A DNA stretch of 56,775 nucleotides, from assembly GCA_007280895.1 (NCBI GenBank), contig QYQN01000002.1, positions 1 through 56,775 of the forward strand, in the 5' to 3' direction. Under the pieces are notes generated by a model. The model had not been told where the DNA came from, ran no database searches, and saw only the letters and a program-made list of their open reading frames with translations. This document shows, in pieces, positions 1 through 10,206 of this stretch. A program made the translations under genes and the position numbers. This stretch comes from Methylococcaceae bacterium. GTDB taxonomy: Bacteria; Pseudomonadota; Gammaproteobacteria; Methylococcales; Methylomonadaceae. Within the stretch, counting starts at the first letter, position 1. Every line of letters begins with the position of its first letter.

Positions 1-130
1 CAGCAATCCCGCATTATTGGCGGGCTTATGGGTTTTCCTGGCCATGTCCAAAATTATGGAGGCCTACTCTCAAGTGGAGTTGGAGGCTTTAAAAGCGACT
101 GCACAGCAATTCTTGGGAAATGTTGTGTAG
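1..130 (+). CDS. C-terminal fragment of an unidentified protein (5' end outside window)
   Basis: Frame 2 reads SNPALLAGLWVFLAMSKIMEAYSQVELEALKATAQQFLGNVV then TAG at 128-130. It looks protein-like but no family was recognised. Confidence 0.45.
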   Translation, partial: SNPALLAGLWVFLAMSKIMEAYSQVELEALKATAQQFLGNVV

Positions 131-229
131 ATACTTATGCTCAGGGGGGGGGGAATCCCTATCCCTGAATCGTTTGATGGGGTCTGTGGCCATAATGAGA
201 ACTGCTGACCATCATTTGCCCAGTAAAAG

Positions 230-1096
230 CTATTCGATGTTTTGAATTTGCTCGCGCATTTGTTCAATTAGCACTTTCAATTCAATCGAGATCTGGGTCA
301 TTTCTTTGTCGGCTGATTTTGCACCTAAGGTGTTGGCTTCTCTGTTGAGTTCTTGCATTAAAAAATCTAAGCGTCTGCCCACTGGTTCATGTTGAGTGAG
401 CGTTCGTTGTACTTCGTTGACGTGCGTATGCAGACGATCGAGTTCTTCTGATACATCCAGTCGTTGTGCAAGGATAACCAATTCTTGTTCTAAGCGATCA
501 AAATCAGGTTGGCTGATAAGCTCTAGTATGCGACTTTTATATCTCTTGTGAAGTGCGCTTAATACGCTAGGCATTCGTTGACTGGCTTGGTCGATATAGC
601 TTTGACTTTTTTGACAACGCTCTACAAGGAGTTGTTGTAATTGCTTTCCCTCACGTTCGCGAACTATTAAAAAATCAGTCACCGTTTTTTTCACTAAGTC
701 CTGTAAGCACGCAAGAATATCTGTTGCATTAAGCTCTTGTTCTTGCTGAATACCTGGATACGCAAGCACATCTAGTGCTGAAAATGCACTGCATGATGGA
801 ATGATATCAGCTATTAGTTGAGTGGCTTTTTGAAGCGCGTTAACGGCGTCTCTATTTACATGAATCGTGTTTGAACTAGCACCGTTTTTTTTGTATGTAA
901 TAATGCATTCTATTTTACCGCGACTGACTGCATCACTAACCAGAGTGCGTAACGTAGTTTCTGCAAAACGTAAGTGATCTGGAATTTTTATGTTTATGTC
1001 ACAGTATCGATGATTAACTGAGCGTAGCTCACAGCTAAGCATTAAATGATTGATTTCTGTTTCATTACTAGCAAAAGCCGTCATACTTTTTGTCAT
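230..1096 (-). CDS. yicC: YicC family endoribonuclease-like protein
   Basis: 288 aa. N-term MTKSMTAFA..., SVNHRYCDINIKIPDHLR, C-term GRRLDFLMQELNREANTLGAKSADKEMTQISIELKVLIEQMREQIQNIE typical of YicC. Confidence 0.93.
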   Translation of the reverse strand: MTKSMTAFASNETEINHLMLSCELRSVNHRYCDINIKIPDHLRFAETTLRTLVSDAVSRGKIECIITYKKNGASSNTIHVNRDAVNALQKATQLIADIIPSCSAFSALDVLAYPGIQQEQELNATDILACLQDLVKKTVTDFLIVREREGKQLQQLLVERCQKSQSYIDQASQRMPSVLSALHKRYKSRILELISQPDFDRLEQELVILAQRLDVSEELDRLHTHVNEVQRTLTQHEPVGRRLDFLMQELNREANTLGAKSADKEMTQISIELKVLIEQMREQIQNIE

Positions 1097-1333
1097 TGTT
1101 TACCTTAAATGTTTGTGTAGAGTTGTGTAGCTTTAAATCTTGATGATTTATCCAAGAAAGCGCGTGTGTTGTTTATGTAACAATTTTTTACTGATTAAAT
1201 CAGATTTAGCAGGTAATTACCTAGAGAAATACTTATTTTGTATTAATATTTTTTATGGGCAAATCTACACTATTAGTTTAAGCAGATTACCCGTAACTAC
1301 TCATCATTATTTACCTTAACTGGAGGTTAAACC

Positions 1334-2101
1334 ATGTCCACTAATGATATTTTCGCGCTTGATTTTGATGGTGTTATTTGCCATAGCGCAGTTGAAACTG
1401 CAATCACTGGTTGGAAAGCCGCTGGGCATTTTTGGCAGGATATGCCGGCGCTACCATCTGCTGCAATTGTTGATCAATTTGTGCTTATTCGTCCGTTAAT
1501 TGAAACGGGTTATGAGGCAATTTTAGGTATGCGTTTGTTATTTTTAGGTTATTCTTGTGCCGAAATTTGTGCTGACTACTTTAAAAAAATTAAATACTTA
1601 ATTGATGACTTAGGCGTTGAAACAGAAACCTTAAAGCACTGTTTTGGCATTACACGCGACGCTTGGATTGCAGAGGATATAAACGCTTGGCTGGCAATGA
1701 ATCCTTTATTTCCAGGTATACAACAAAAATTACAGACATTAACAGCAACCCATACGTGGTACATCATCACAACCAAGCAAGAGCGTTTCGTGCAAAAAAT
1801 TTTACAAGCAAATGCTATTGATTTAGCTCCTGAACGTATTTTTGGTTTAGATAGAAAACTAACCAAAGCACAGGTTTTAAAGGCCTTATTAGCTGCACAT
1901 CCCAATGCTACGTTGGCATTTGTTGAGGATCGCCTTGCTACCTTAGAAACTATCCAACTTGACTCCAGCTTGCGTATGCTTAATCTAGGCTTAGCGTGTT
2001 GGGGTTACAATACTGAGCACGAACGAAATCGTGCGCTAATGCAGGGTTTTTCACTGTTATCTTTGGAAAATTTTTTAGTGTTCACGCCCGAGGCAAGCTG
2101 A
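1334..2101 (+). CDS. HAD superfamily hydrolase
   Basis: DFDGVICHS motif I, IITTKQ motif II-like, FVEDR late motif. 255 aa. Confidence 0.75.
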   Translation: MSTNDIFALDFDGVICHSAVETAITGWKAAGHFWQDMPALPSAAIVDQFVLIRPLIETGYEAILGMRLLFLGYSCAEICADYFKKIKYLIDDLGVETETLKHCFGITRDAWIAEDINAWLAMNPLFPGIQQKLQTLTATHTWYIITTKQERFVQKILQANAIDLAPERIFGLDRKLTKAQVLKALLAAHPNATLAFVEDRLATLETIQLDSSLRMLNLGLACWGYNTEHERNRALMQGFSLLSLENFLVFTPEAS

Positions 2102-2122
2102 TAACTCGCTTGTGTCGCAGTA

Positions 2123-5100
2123 TTAAGTAAAAAGTGCGGCTAATTCTTCTACCTTTTCGCGCGCTGGGCGGTCTTGATAAACGCCACTTAAGGGCTGATC
2201 TGCAATCATTCCCCGCACAAATAAATAACGTACACCGCCAAAGTGCCTTTCATAGTCATAGCCGTCTAGGCGTTGTTGTAGATAACGATGTAATACTATG
2301 GTGTAAAGCCAATATTGCAGGCCATAATTATGGTGACGCATTGCTTGTTGTAGGCGTTGTTCGGTGTAATCTGGCAGAGTGTTGGTTTTGTAATCCATCA
2401 CATAATATTGACCTTGATATTCACAGACCAAATCAATAAAACCCGTTAAATATCCACTCAGTTGCTTATTAGGCAGGGCTCGATAGACGGGGCAAAACGC
2501 CAGGACTGTATTAATTTGAGCAACATTAAGTTTTGGTAATGATAAATAAAACGCTAACTCCTTTAAACATTTTACTTCTTCAAGGTTTTTTAAACAAAAG
2601 CTGGGTTCGGTTGCAGATAAGGGCGTGTGCACTAGGCTTTGCAAACACGTGGCTAGCAGTTCAGGTGCCATTAACTCAACGCCATATTGTTGGCACAATT
2701 GCTTACATTCCTCGCTATTAATATTCGCGAGCGCCACCTCTGCATAGCGATGGCTTTCTAATAAACGATGCACCACATTACCCAGCTTTGAGCCTTTAGG
2801 TATGTTTTCCCATAGTGAATTTTGCTGGTTTGCTGTGGGTGAATTGTCTTGCATCGCGTTAGTCAAATCATCATCGCTGCTGTCATTGGCAAATTCGGGT
2901 GCGTCCTGAATACGCGTATTGGCTAATGAAGTGTAACTACTCATTTGCCACGTTGTGTATAAAACTCGGTGACGCGTTAATGCGGTTAAGGTTTGTGTGT
3001 TGTTAACTGGAGAGTGATAACGCGCTGTTGCAACGACGGGAATGTCTATCAGAGTATGTGAAATTCCCGCTGTTGAACCTAAAACGCTTAATGTATCTAA
3101 TTGTTCGTTAAAGCTTAATTCAGATAAGTTGATTAAACTGGCTAAGGCTGACTCATTAACTGTGTCTTTGTTGTGCACATCGGCCCAAATAACATAATTT
3201 AAATATTTTGCTCGGGTTAAGGCAACGTAAGCAATACGTATCGCTTCGGCGCGGCTTTCTTGTATCGCCATTTGTTGATGCTGCGCAAAATCCGTTGAAC
3301 CAATGTCAATGAGCTGATAATTGTCTTGATGACAGCTAACTACTGTTAGACTATTAATTTTTGTATCATTACTTTGCCAAAGATATGGACAAAACACCAC
3401 GGGGTATTCCAGTCCTTTCGCACGATGCATGGTGATGATTTGCACGGCATTTGCATCACTTTCTAAACGTAACACATGATGCTCGTCACAGTCTTTCGAT
3501 TCTTTTGCCTCAATAATACGACTTTCTAGCCATTGCACGGTTTTATTGAGGCCAAGATATTCTTCATGTACGGCCTGTTGTAGCAGTTCTATTAAATGAT
3601 AAATATTAGTAATCACGCGCTCTGCTGCGCGACATTTAGGTAAGTGGGCGATTATTTTGGGATGTGTCAATAGCTTCATCATCATTGCCAACACACCTTG
3701 TTGTAGCCAGTTTTGATGGTATTCGGCAAACTCAAGTAAGTAATTATCCATGGCAATGTCATGGTTAAATAATTGGTATAAGGCTTGCCCATCCATGCCG
3801 TACCAAGCACAACTTAACGCTTGTCTTAATAAGCCTAGGTCATTAGGTTTGACTACTGCGTGCAATATTGTCAATAACGCTTCTGCTTCAGGCGAGGTGA
3901 AAACTGATTCATTGCTGTTGATCAACGCCGGCACCCCCGTGGCTAGCAGAGCTTGTTGATATGCGTTGGCTTGGTTGTTAGATTTTACCAATATGGCTAT
4001 ATCGCTGGGTTGCAACTTAATGTTTGCGGGCTGTAGTGTCACGTCTTCTGTTAATAAGCGTACTATTTCATTGACTACGGCTTGCTGAAGTTGAGGGTCG
4101 GCTTCTGCTGAAGACCAATATGATTTTTTGTCTGAGCACTGGTTTAATTGCCAAAGCTGCAAAGGCTTGATGGGCTTACCTGCAAGACTTAAGTAAGCTT
4201 CGGTTGCCGACTTAGCTGGACGAACTGTCTTAAAGACTAAATCTGTTAAACAAAACACGTTGTCACGCTTAAATAAACTATTCACAGCCGCCACTAACTC
4301 AGGATGTGAGCGCCAATTTTCGCCTAAGGTATAGCGCTGCTTGGCGGTTTTTTGTGCAGCTAAATAGGAATAAATATCAGCTCCGCGAAATTTATAAATA
4401 GCTTGTTTAGGATCGCCTATTAAAAATAACTCATGCGTATCGCAATTAAAAAGCGTTGAGAAAATAAACCATTGGTCATCATCAGTATCTTGAAATTCAT
4501 CAATTAAGGCAGCCGTAAAACGGGTGCGTAAGGCTTGCGTTAAGTTGGCGGCTTTTTCACTTTTCAAGGCTTCGGCTAAGCGAATAATTAAATCATCAAA
4601 TGATAAGACATTGAGTTCTTTGCCGCGTTGAGTTAGCTCAAGTCTTAAAGTCTCTAATAATGCGCAACGAAAAGTTAAAGATAAGGCGAGTTTCGCTGTA
4701 TTTAATTGCGTGAGTAAGGTGTTATTTAAAGCTAACTGTTCAATGAAAACTTGCTTACGCTCGTCACTCTGTTGGTTTTTATTGGCTCTAAATTTGTTTC
4801 CATTTAACCCTTCTTTTATGGAGCTGCTGGTAAATAAGGTAAACGCTTTTGCGGGCGGAAGTTGCGCGTGATCCCCTTCTATCCACGCCTGTAACATCGG
4901 TGCGTAGGTTGTAAATTCAGTATCATACGTAGATTTAAAAGAATCTTTAGAATCTACTAAGGCGGTCTTAATTTTATCAAAACAGCTATAAAACTCCACT
5001 GCTACATTTTCAGCTAATTCTTTGATAAGCGCTAATTGCTTGTTGATATCATGATGTTGTTGAAAATCTGGTGTTACTTGTAGAGGCGTGTGTGCGCTAA

Positions 5101-5725
5101 ACGCTGCTGCTGGAAACCTCGTCACACTATTAAGTAATGCGTCTGGTGTTTTAAAGTGCGATGTTAACAACCCCACCTCAAAAACTGAACGTTCATACAT
5201 CTGTTTACGCCAGAAATCATCAGCACAGGCTTGTTTAATAGCGTCAATATTGGCACTTAACTCGACATTAAATAACTGTCCACTTTCTAAAGCATGCTCG
5301 CGTAAAACTCGTTGACAAAAACCATGAATCGTAAAAATTGCTGCCCGATCAATGTCGAGTAATGCTTGGTTTAAGCGCTGTTGAATTTTTATTTTGGGCA
5401 ACTTCAACGTGAGTTGAACATGAATTAACCATTGGGTAAGTTTCTCGTCTAATTCTGGTGTACCCTCTGCACTCGTTAATGCTTTTTGAGCGGTAGCTAG
5501 ACGATTTCTTATCCGTGTTTTTAGCTCTTCCGTGGCGGCTTTGGTAAAAGTAACCACTAAAATATTTTCTAAAAGCCGTGCTTCTTCCACCACTAATCGT
5601 AGCACCAGCATAGCAAGTGCGAAGGTTTTGCCGGTACCTGCACTGGCTTCTAATAAGGTCACACCTTTATTAATTGGTGTGCTCACGACATCAAATTCAT
5701 TAACAGTAGTGTCTTGATTTTCCAT
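2123..5725 (-). CDS. recB: Exodeoxyribonuclease V beta subunit (RecB helicase-nuclease)
   Basis: 1200 aa. Walker A LEASAGTGKTFALAMLVLRL, LIDEFQDTDDDQW, TMHRAKGLEYPVVFCP, nuclease motifs GNVVHRLLE, GFIDLV, YVMDYKTN. Confidence 0.95.
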   Translation of the reverse strand: MENQDTTVNEFDVVSTPINKGVTLLEASAGTGKTFALAMLVLRLVVEEARLLENILVVTFTKAATEELKTRIRNRLATAQKALTSAEGTPELDEKLTQWLIHVQLTLKLPKIKIQQRLNQALLDIDRAAIFTIHGFCQRVLREHALESGQLFNVELSANIDAIKQACADDFWRKQMYERSVFEVGLLTSHFKTPDALLNSVTRFPAAAFSAHTPLQVTPDFQQHHDINKQLALIKELAENVAVEFYSCFDKIKTALVDSKDSFKSTYDTEFTTYAPMLQAWIEGDHAQLPPAKAFTLFTSSSIKEGLNGNKFRANKNQQSDERKQVFIEQLALNNTLLTQLNTAKLALSLTFRCALLETLRLELTQRGKELNVLSFDDLIIRLAEALKSEKAANLTQALRTRFTAALIDEFQDTDDDQWFIFSTLFNCDTHELFLIGDPKQAIYKFRGADIYSYLAAQKTAKQRYTLGENWRSHPELVAAVNSLFKRDNVFCLTDLVFKTVRPAKSATEAYLSLAGKPIKPLQLWQLNQCSDKKSYWSSAEADPQLQQAVVNEIVRLLTEDVTLQPANIKLQPSDIAILVKSNNQANAYQQALLATGVPALINSNESVFTSPEAEALLTILHAVVKPNDLGLLRQALSCAWYGMDGQALYQLFNHDIAMDNYLLEFAEYHQNWLQQGVLAMMMKLLTHPKIIAHLPKCRAAERVITNIYHLIELLQQAVHEEYLGLNKTVQWLESRIIEAKESKDCDEHHVLRLESDANAVQIITMHRAKGLEYPVVFCPYLWQSNDTKINSLTVVSCHQDNYQLIDIGSTDFAQHQQMAIQESRAEAIRIAYVALTRAKYLNYVIWADVHNKDTVNESALASLINLSELSFNEQLDTLSVLGSTAGISHTLIDIPVVATARYHSPVNNTQTLTALTRHRVLYTTWQMSSYTSLANTRIQDAPEFANDSSDDDLTNAMQDNSPTANQQNSLWENIPKGSKLGNVVHRLLESHRYAEVALANINSEECKQLCQQYGVELMAPELLATCLQSLVHTPLSATEPSFCLKNLEEVKCLKELAFYLSLPKLNVAQINTVLAFCPVYRALPNKQLSGYLTGFIDLVCEYQGQYYVMDYKTNTLPDYTEQRLQQAMRHHNYGLQYWLYTIVLHRYLQQRLDGYDYERHFGGVRYLFVRGMIADQPLSGVYQDRPAREKVEELAALFT

Positions 5726-5902
5726 TGTGTTATCAGGTGGTTAAGTTAGTTGAATAGAAATACAGTTAGCTGCTCAACGGGATATCATCGGGTTAACGAG
5801 TAAAACACGGCATAATACAATAGCGTTGTCGTTGTCTAGCGTCTGATGTTCGTATGGCACTGGCTTAAAATAACTAAAAAAACCTTCCCCCCATAATGCC
5901 TT

Positions 5903-6574
5903 GTGCTTAGGAGAATTGCCATCATGTTTTGTTTGCCTCTGTTTAAAAAATCTGCACAGTTTGGTTTATTGTTGTTGCTCGTTAGCCTCGCCACCACGGC
6001 TGTTAGTGCGGAGTCTTGGCAGTATCATCAAGACGTCGATCGTCTTAGTAATGAAGCATACAGCAGCGTGACGTCCCCTACTTTACCGCGCGGTTTATAT
6101 GATGATTTAAAAATAACGATTATGTGTAGGCAGCAAAGCTTGCAGGTAATTATTGATTCAGATAGTTTTATTGCTTCGCAAGACCGTCAATTTGAAATGG
6201 AATACCAACTTGATAAACAAGCTGCCGTTACCTTAGTAATGCGCACGTTTCCTGATTCTAAACGTAAGGGTGTTAATACCACTGAGGCAAAAGCATTGTT
6301 TGATGGCATGTTAATTAGTCAGGATAAACTTTATATTCGCGTTAAAACAATGCTGAAAGAAGTGCTTACTGCAACTTTTCCTTTAAATGATGCTCATCAA
6401 GCACTGGAGAAAATTCTCTCTGATTGCCGCCCAACTGCTGTTGGAGACTCAACTAATACCGCGTTTAGCTTGCGTGATTTTGAACACGCGCTGAAGCAGC
6501 TTCCAATCGACCAGCAACAACACTTGCTCAACACCATAAAAAACCTACTGACCACCATGAAACAAGCGCACTAA
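5903..6574 (+). CDS. Hypothetical secreted protein, possibly VasI/TagO-like
   Basis: 223 aa with an N-terminal signal-like hydrophobic segment (FGLLLLLVSLATTAVSAE). Alternative start at M8 (5924). Family assignment is weak. Confidence 0.6.
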   Translation: MLRRIAIMFCLPLFKKSAQFGLLLLLVSLATTAVSAESWQYHQDVDRLSNEAYSSVTSPTLPRGLYDDLKITIMCRQQSLQVIIDSDSFIASQDRQFEMEYQLDKQAAVTLVMRTFPDSKRKGVNTTEAKALFDGMLISQDKLYIRVKTMLKEVLTATFPLNDAHQALEKILSDCRPTAVGDSTNTAFSLRDFEHALKQLPIDQQQHLLNTIKNLLTTMKQAH

Positions 6575-6629
6575 CGAACACACCTGAAATTGTTTAATCG
6601 CTACGTTTGCGTTTTAAGTTGGTGCCCAT

Positions 6630-7286
6630 TTAAGGTAAGGGTCTCATTTGTCTTAATATCCAGCGTTGTCGAGACAGTACATAGGCAGAAGGATGGGCTA
6701 CATTAAGTGTTTTTGGATTAGGCAATACCGCAGCTAATAATGCACATTGGGCACGTGTTAATTGCTTGGCTGAAACACCAAAATAATGCTGACTAGCCGC
6801 CTCAATACCATAAAGATGATCACCAAACTCTGCAATATTCATATACATTTCTAAAATACGCGGTTTATCCCAAAGTAATTCTAATAAACAGGTAAACCAT
6901 GCCTCTAAACCTTTACGAAGCCAACTTTTAGCAGGAATTAAAAACAAATTTTTAGCAGTTTGCTGACTTATCGTGCTTGCGCCATGCAAGGATCGTCCGT
7001 TTTGATAATGGTGGAATGCGGCACTTATTGCCTTAACATCAAAACCATAATGTGCAATAAAGTGCTGATCTTCAGCGGCAATAACTGCACTTCCTGCAAA
7101 TGCCGAGATGTCATGTCGACTCACCCAGCGATAAGCAATACTGCGGGGCAGGGTATGCAAATTCGCGACATCTTCCACTTGCTGATAGAGCATAAACATG
7201 CTCAATGGCGGCGGACACCAGCGCAATAATAGGCACATAGAAAACGAACTGACCGTAAAAAATATAATTAACTTTCTTAAATACAT
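6630..7286 (-). CDS. mtgA: Monofunctional biosynthetic peptidoglycan transglycosylase
   Basis: AVIAAEDQHFIAHYGFD, GASTISQQTAKNLFLIPAKSWLRKGLEAWFTCLLE (GT51). The ORF extends to 7346; M21 (MYLRKLIIFF, 7286) is the likelier start. Confidence 0.9.
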   Translation of the reverse strand: MYLRKLIIFFTVSSFSMCLLLRWCPPPLSMFMLYQQVEDVANLHTLPRSIAYRWVSRHDISAFAGSAVIAAEDQHFIAHYGFDVKAISAAFHHYQNGRSLHGASTISQQTAKNLFLIPAKSWLRKGLEAWFTCLLELLWDKPRILEMYMNIAEFGDHLYGIEAASQHYFGVSAKQLTRAQCALLAAVLPNPKTLNVAHPSAYVLSRQRWILRQMRPLP

Positions 7287-7329
7287 AGTACCAAGGTTAA
7301 AAAAGTTGCAGTGTATCGCTTGTTGAGGC

Positions 7330-9222
7330 TCACCAATGCAGTGCACGTAAGCGAGAAAACTTTTTTCTTTGATGTTCTTGCATTCTAATCATGACATTAA
7401 TTAAAGCTTCAATAGCATCCAGAATATATGGGCCTTTATTTAACATGACACACTCTGCTCTTACCGCCATGGCTGCATCAGTAAATTCAGGGCGAGATTT
7501 CACACCCTTTTTAGCGATTGATTCTAATACTTGGGTTGCCCAAATTACTGGGACATGCGCAGCTTCACATACCCACAAGAGTTCTTCTTGTATTTCCGCT
7601 AAGCGTGCACTGCCTAATTCAACGGCGAGATCACCGCGTGCAATCATAATGCCCAAACTATGCTTACCAATGGTGCCAAGAATAATATCTGGGAGATTTT
7701 TTACGGCAAGATTTGTTTCTATTTTTGCAATAATAGGAATATCCGAGGCGTTACGTTTAGCAAGTTCTGCAACGAGGTATTCCATGTCTGATAATTTTTC
7801 TACGAATGAAAAACCAATTAAATCCGCATGCGTCGCAGCAAAATCTAAATCAAGTAAGTCTTTAGTGCTTAACGGTGAAAGCTTAAGGTCTGAGTCTGGA
7901 AAATTAATGCCTTTATCACTTTGGATTGACACACCTTGGCTGCGTGCTTGAGTAATGCGCACAAAAACGCCTTGTGTATCAATGGTTTCCACTATACCGC
8001 CTAATTTGCCATCATCAATCCAAACCGGCTGACCAATAGTTAGTTTTTCACTAAAGTTCGACAAGGTACAGCCAATATGCGCAGGGTGGAGTACATTGCC
8101 CTTTGCATCATATTCAGCAGGACCGCCTTCAATATCATTTTCAGTTAAAATCACACAATCATTTTTGTTTAAACGTATGTCCATTGGTTTGCCACTGAAT
8201 TCACCACAGGTATATGTGATGTTTTTATCATCTGTATCTGGTGCATTCGCTTCAGTTAATTGAACAGTACACGCTGACATTAAATAACTACTTTGGTGAC
8301 AATTGACCAACCATTTTGTCGCTGATAATTGCTTATCAACAGTAAAATATCGTTGTTTATTTCGTGCGTCCAGAAAGCTAAGTCGGCTTTGTGGCGTTAA
8401 GGCATTAAATAGATTCTCTGGTATGTGGAGATGAAATAAAGCACTACTTTCATCGTTAGTTTCTGAGTTGTGTGGCAAGGTCGTTAAAATTAATTGTGTC
8501 TTAGTATTACTTTGCCCATATACATTTTTTTTGATTTGAATATGATGCACTGCGGGTTCTAATTTAACTGCACCAGTGCGAATTTTATGGCCTGCTAAAT
8601 CCATCAAAATACGGCACATTTTGCCTGTCTCTGTTTCAGCACGCCGCACATTGCGTATCATCTGTCGCCAGATTGTTGCATTATCATGCGCACAATTAAT
8701 TCTTGCGCAGGTCATACCTTTTGTTAATAGGCCTAAGATTAATTCATAATCCCATGCTGTTTCCGTGGCTAAGGTCACCATAACATGCACCTTACTGTGA
8801 GTATGAAAAGGGCCAAATAATTCAATGCTATGCTGATCCAATAATTGTTGGCCGCGATTAAAACCATATTCTGTTGGTTTTTTTTCATCCGCTGAATAGC
8901 TTTTAGCCGTTGCTCGCTGCAAAATTTCAATAACTGAATTTAAGGTTGACATCACCGACGCTTCAGAGCGCCCTAAGGATGATAATCCTGCTTGCGCCAA
9001 TCTATCTTGTAAATGCCGTAGATCATATTGTCTCAGTGCTAGGTAATGCGCAAGATTGCAGGCACTTTTAGTGATGATTCCATCATGAAAATAGGCCGTG
9101 TATTTTAATAATCGATAACTGGCGTGTTCCTCAACGTCATGACGAAGCTGCATTACTTCAGTGAGCAATTGCTTTAAGGTGTCTTCATAAATATCTGAAG
9201 GTGATTGCAAGGAGATTGTCAT
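7330..9222 (-). CDS. Pyruvate kinase-like protein with long N-terminal extension and no C-terminal allosteric domain
   Basis: 630 aa. Motifs MTCARINCAHD, ILMDLAGHKIRTGAV, IPIIAKIETNLAVKNL, GIMIARGDLAVELG, PVIWATQVLESIAKKGVKSRPEFTDAAMAVRAECVMLNKG; ends about 35 aa later. Confidence 0.8.
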   Translation of the reverse strand: MTISLQSPSDIYEDTLKQLLTEVMQLRHDVEEHASYRLLKYTAYFHDGIITKSACNLAHYLALRQYDLRHLQDRLAQAGLSSLGRSEASVMSTLNSVIEILQRATAKSYSADEKKPTEYGFNRGQQLLDQHSIELFGPFHTHSKVHVMVTLATETAWDYELILGLLTKGMTCARINCAHDNATIWRQMIRNVRRAETETGKMCRILMDLAGHKIRTGAVKLEPAVHHIQIKKNVYGQSNTKTQLILTTLPHNSETNDESSALFHLHIPENLFNALTPQSRLSFLDARNKQRYFTVDKQLSATKWLVNCHQSSYLMSACTVQLTEANAPDTDDKNITYTCGEFSGKPMDIRLNKNDCVILTENDIEGGPAEYDAKGNVLHPAHIGCTLSNFSEKLTIGQPVWIDDGKLGGIVETIDTQGVFVRITQARSQGVSIQSDKGINFPDSDLKLSPLSTKDLLDLDFAATHADLIGFSFVEKLSDMEYLVAELAKRNASDIPIIAKIETNLAVKNLPDIILGTIGKHSLGIMIARGDLAVELGSARLAEIQEELLWVCEAAHVPVIWATQVLESIAKKGVKSRPEFTDAAMAVRAECVMLNKGPYILDAIEALINVMIRMQEHQRKKFSRLRALHW

Positions 9223-9254
9223 ATTTTAGTCTGCTTTATAACCAAGAAGAGCGA

Positions 9255-10109
9255 TTAAGGCTCAAGAATAATTGGGTTGATAAGTTCGCCAAGCTGTTCT
9301 ATTGCAACACGCACGGTTTGTCCGGCTGTTAAGTAACCGCGAGGGTTCATCGATACGCCTACGCCTGCGGGAGTGCCCGTTGTGATCACATCGCCTGGCT
9401 CTAAGGTCATGGCTTGTGAAAGATAGGCGATTAATTCATAACAATTAAAAAGCATATTATCAGTATTGCCATGCTGGCGTAACTCTTCGTCAACCCAAGT
9501 TTTTATTGAAAGCGTATGCGGGTTTTTAATTTCATCCGACGTGACTAACCAAGGTCCTAATGGGCCGCAGGTGTCAAACGATTTACCAATTGTCATGGTA
9601 GCAGCGTGTTGTTGCCAATCACGTACTGAAACATCATTAGCAATTGTAAAGCCGCCAATAACTTTGTGCGCCTCCTGAACAGGGACGTATTTGCAGCGTT
9701 TGCCGATGATAAATGCAAGCTCGCCTTCATAATCAAGCTTATCGGAAACTCTGGGTTTCTGAATAGGCGTTAAATGACCGATAATTGCGCTGCTTTGTTT
9801 GTTAAAAAAACTTGGGTAAAGAGGTTTTTCTTTACCCGTTTCAAGGATATGATCAGCATAATTTAAACTCACACCTAAATATTTTCCAGGTCTTGGAATG
9901 GGAGCTTGAAGTTGAACTTCTGACAATACAAAGTGCGTGACACCCTGCTGAATTATATCTTGCATACGTTGATGTATTTCGATGTCTGCCTCAAAAAATT
10001 CAACGAGTGATTTGGGTAGCGTTGAATGTACTGAGAAATCAATAATTTGATCGCCTATAACAGCGCCTAGTCGCGAATGTTGCTTATGTAAGAAAGTGAC
10101 CAGTTTCAT
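9255..10109 (-). CDS. Fumarylacetoacetate hydrolase family protein
   Basis: KYLGVSLNYADHILETG, DYEGELAFIIGKRCKYV, GDVITTGTPAGVGVSMNP typical of the FAH fold. Confidence 0.92.
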   Translation of the reverse strand: MKLVTFLHKQHSRLGAVIGDQIIDFSVHSTLPKSLVEFFEADIEIHQRMQDIIQQGVTHFVLSEVQLQAPIPRPGKYLGVSLNYADHILETGKEKPLYPSFFNKQSSAIIGHLTPIQKPRVSDKLDYEGELAFIIGKRCKYVPVQEAHKVIGGFTIANDVSVRDWQQHAATMTIGKSFDTCGPLGPWLVTSDEIKNPHTLSIKTWVDEELRQHGNTDNMLFNCYELIAYLSQAMTLEPGDVITTGTPAGVGVSMNPRGYLTAGQTVRVAIEQLGELINPIILEP

Positions 10110-10206
10110 CGCTTATTTTTTCCTGTATGATAGGCAGTACAGCTATTGTATAACAAAGCATCGCTGGTAAATACACAACATAGTTAATAACAATGAGGAA
10201 TAAAAT

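Noticed and set aside
70-267. 65-aa minus ORF across the G10 tract
   Set aside because: Overlaps the end of yicC and the end of the upstream gene; composition is not protein-like.
2134-2439. Plus-strand ORFs within recB (also 2533-2721, 3750-3959, 5088-5315, 5532-5717)
   Set aside because: All antisense to recB, which has well conserved helicase and nuclease motifs.
7391-7951. 186-aa plus-strand ORF
   Set aside because: Antisense to the pyruvate-kinase-like gene, which has clear motifs; treated as a shadow ORF.
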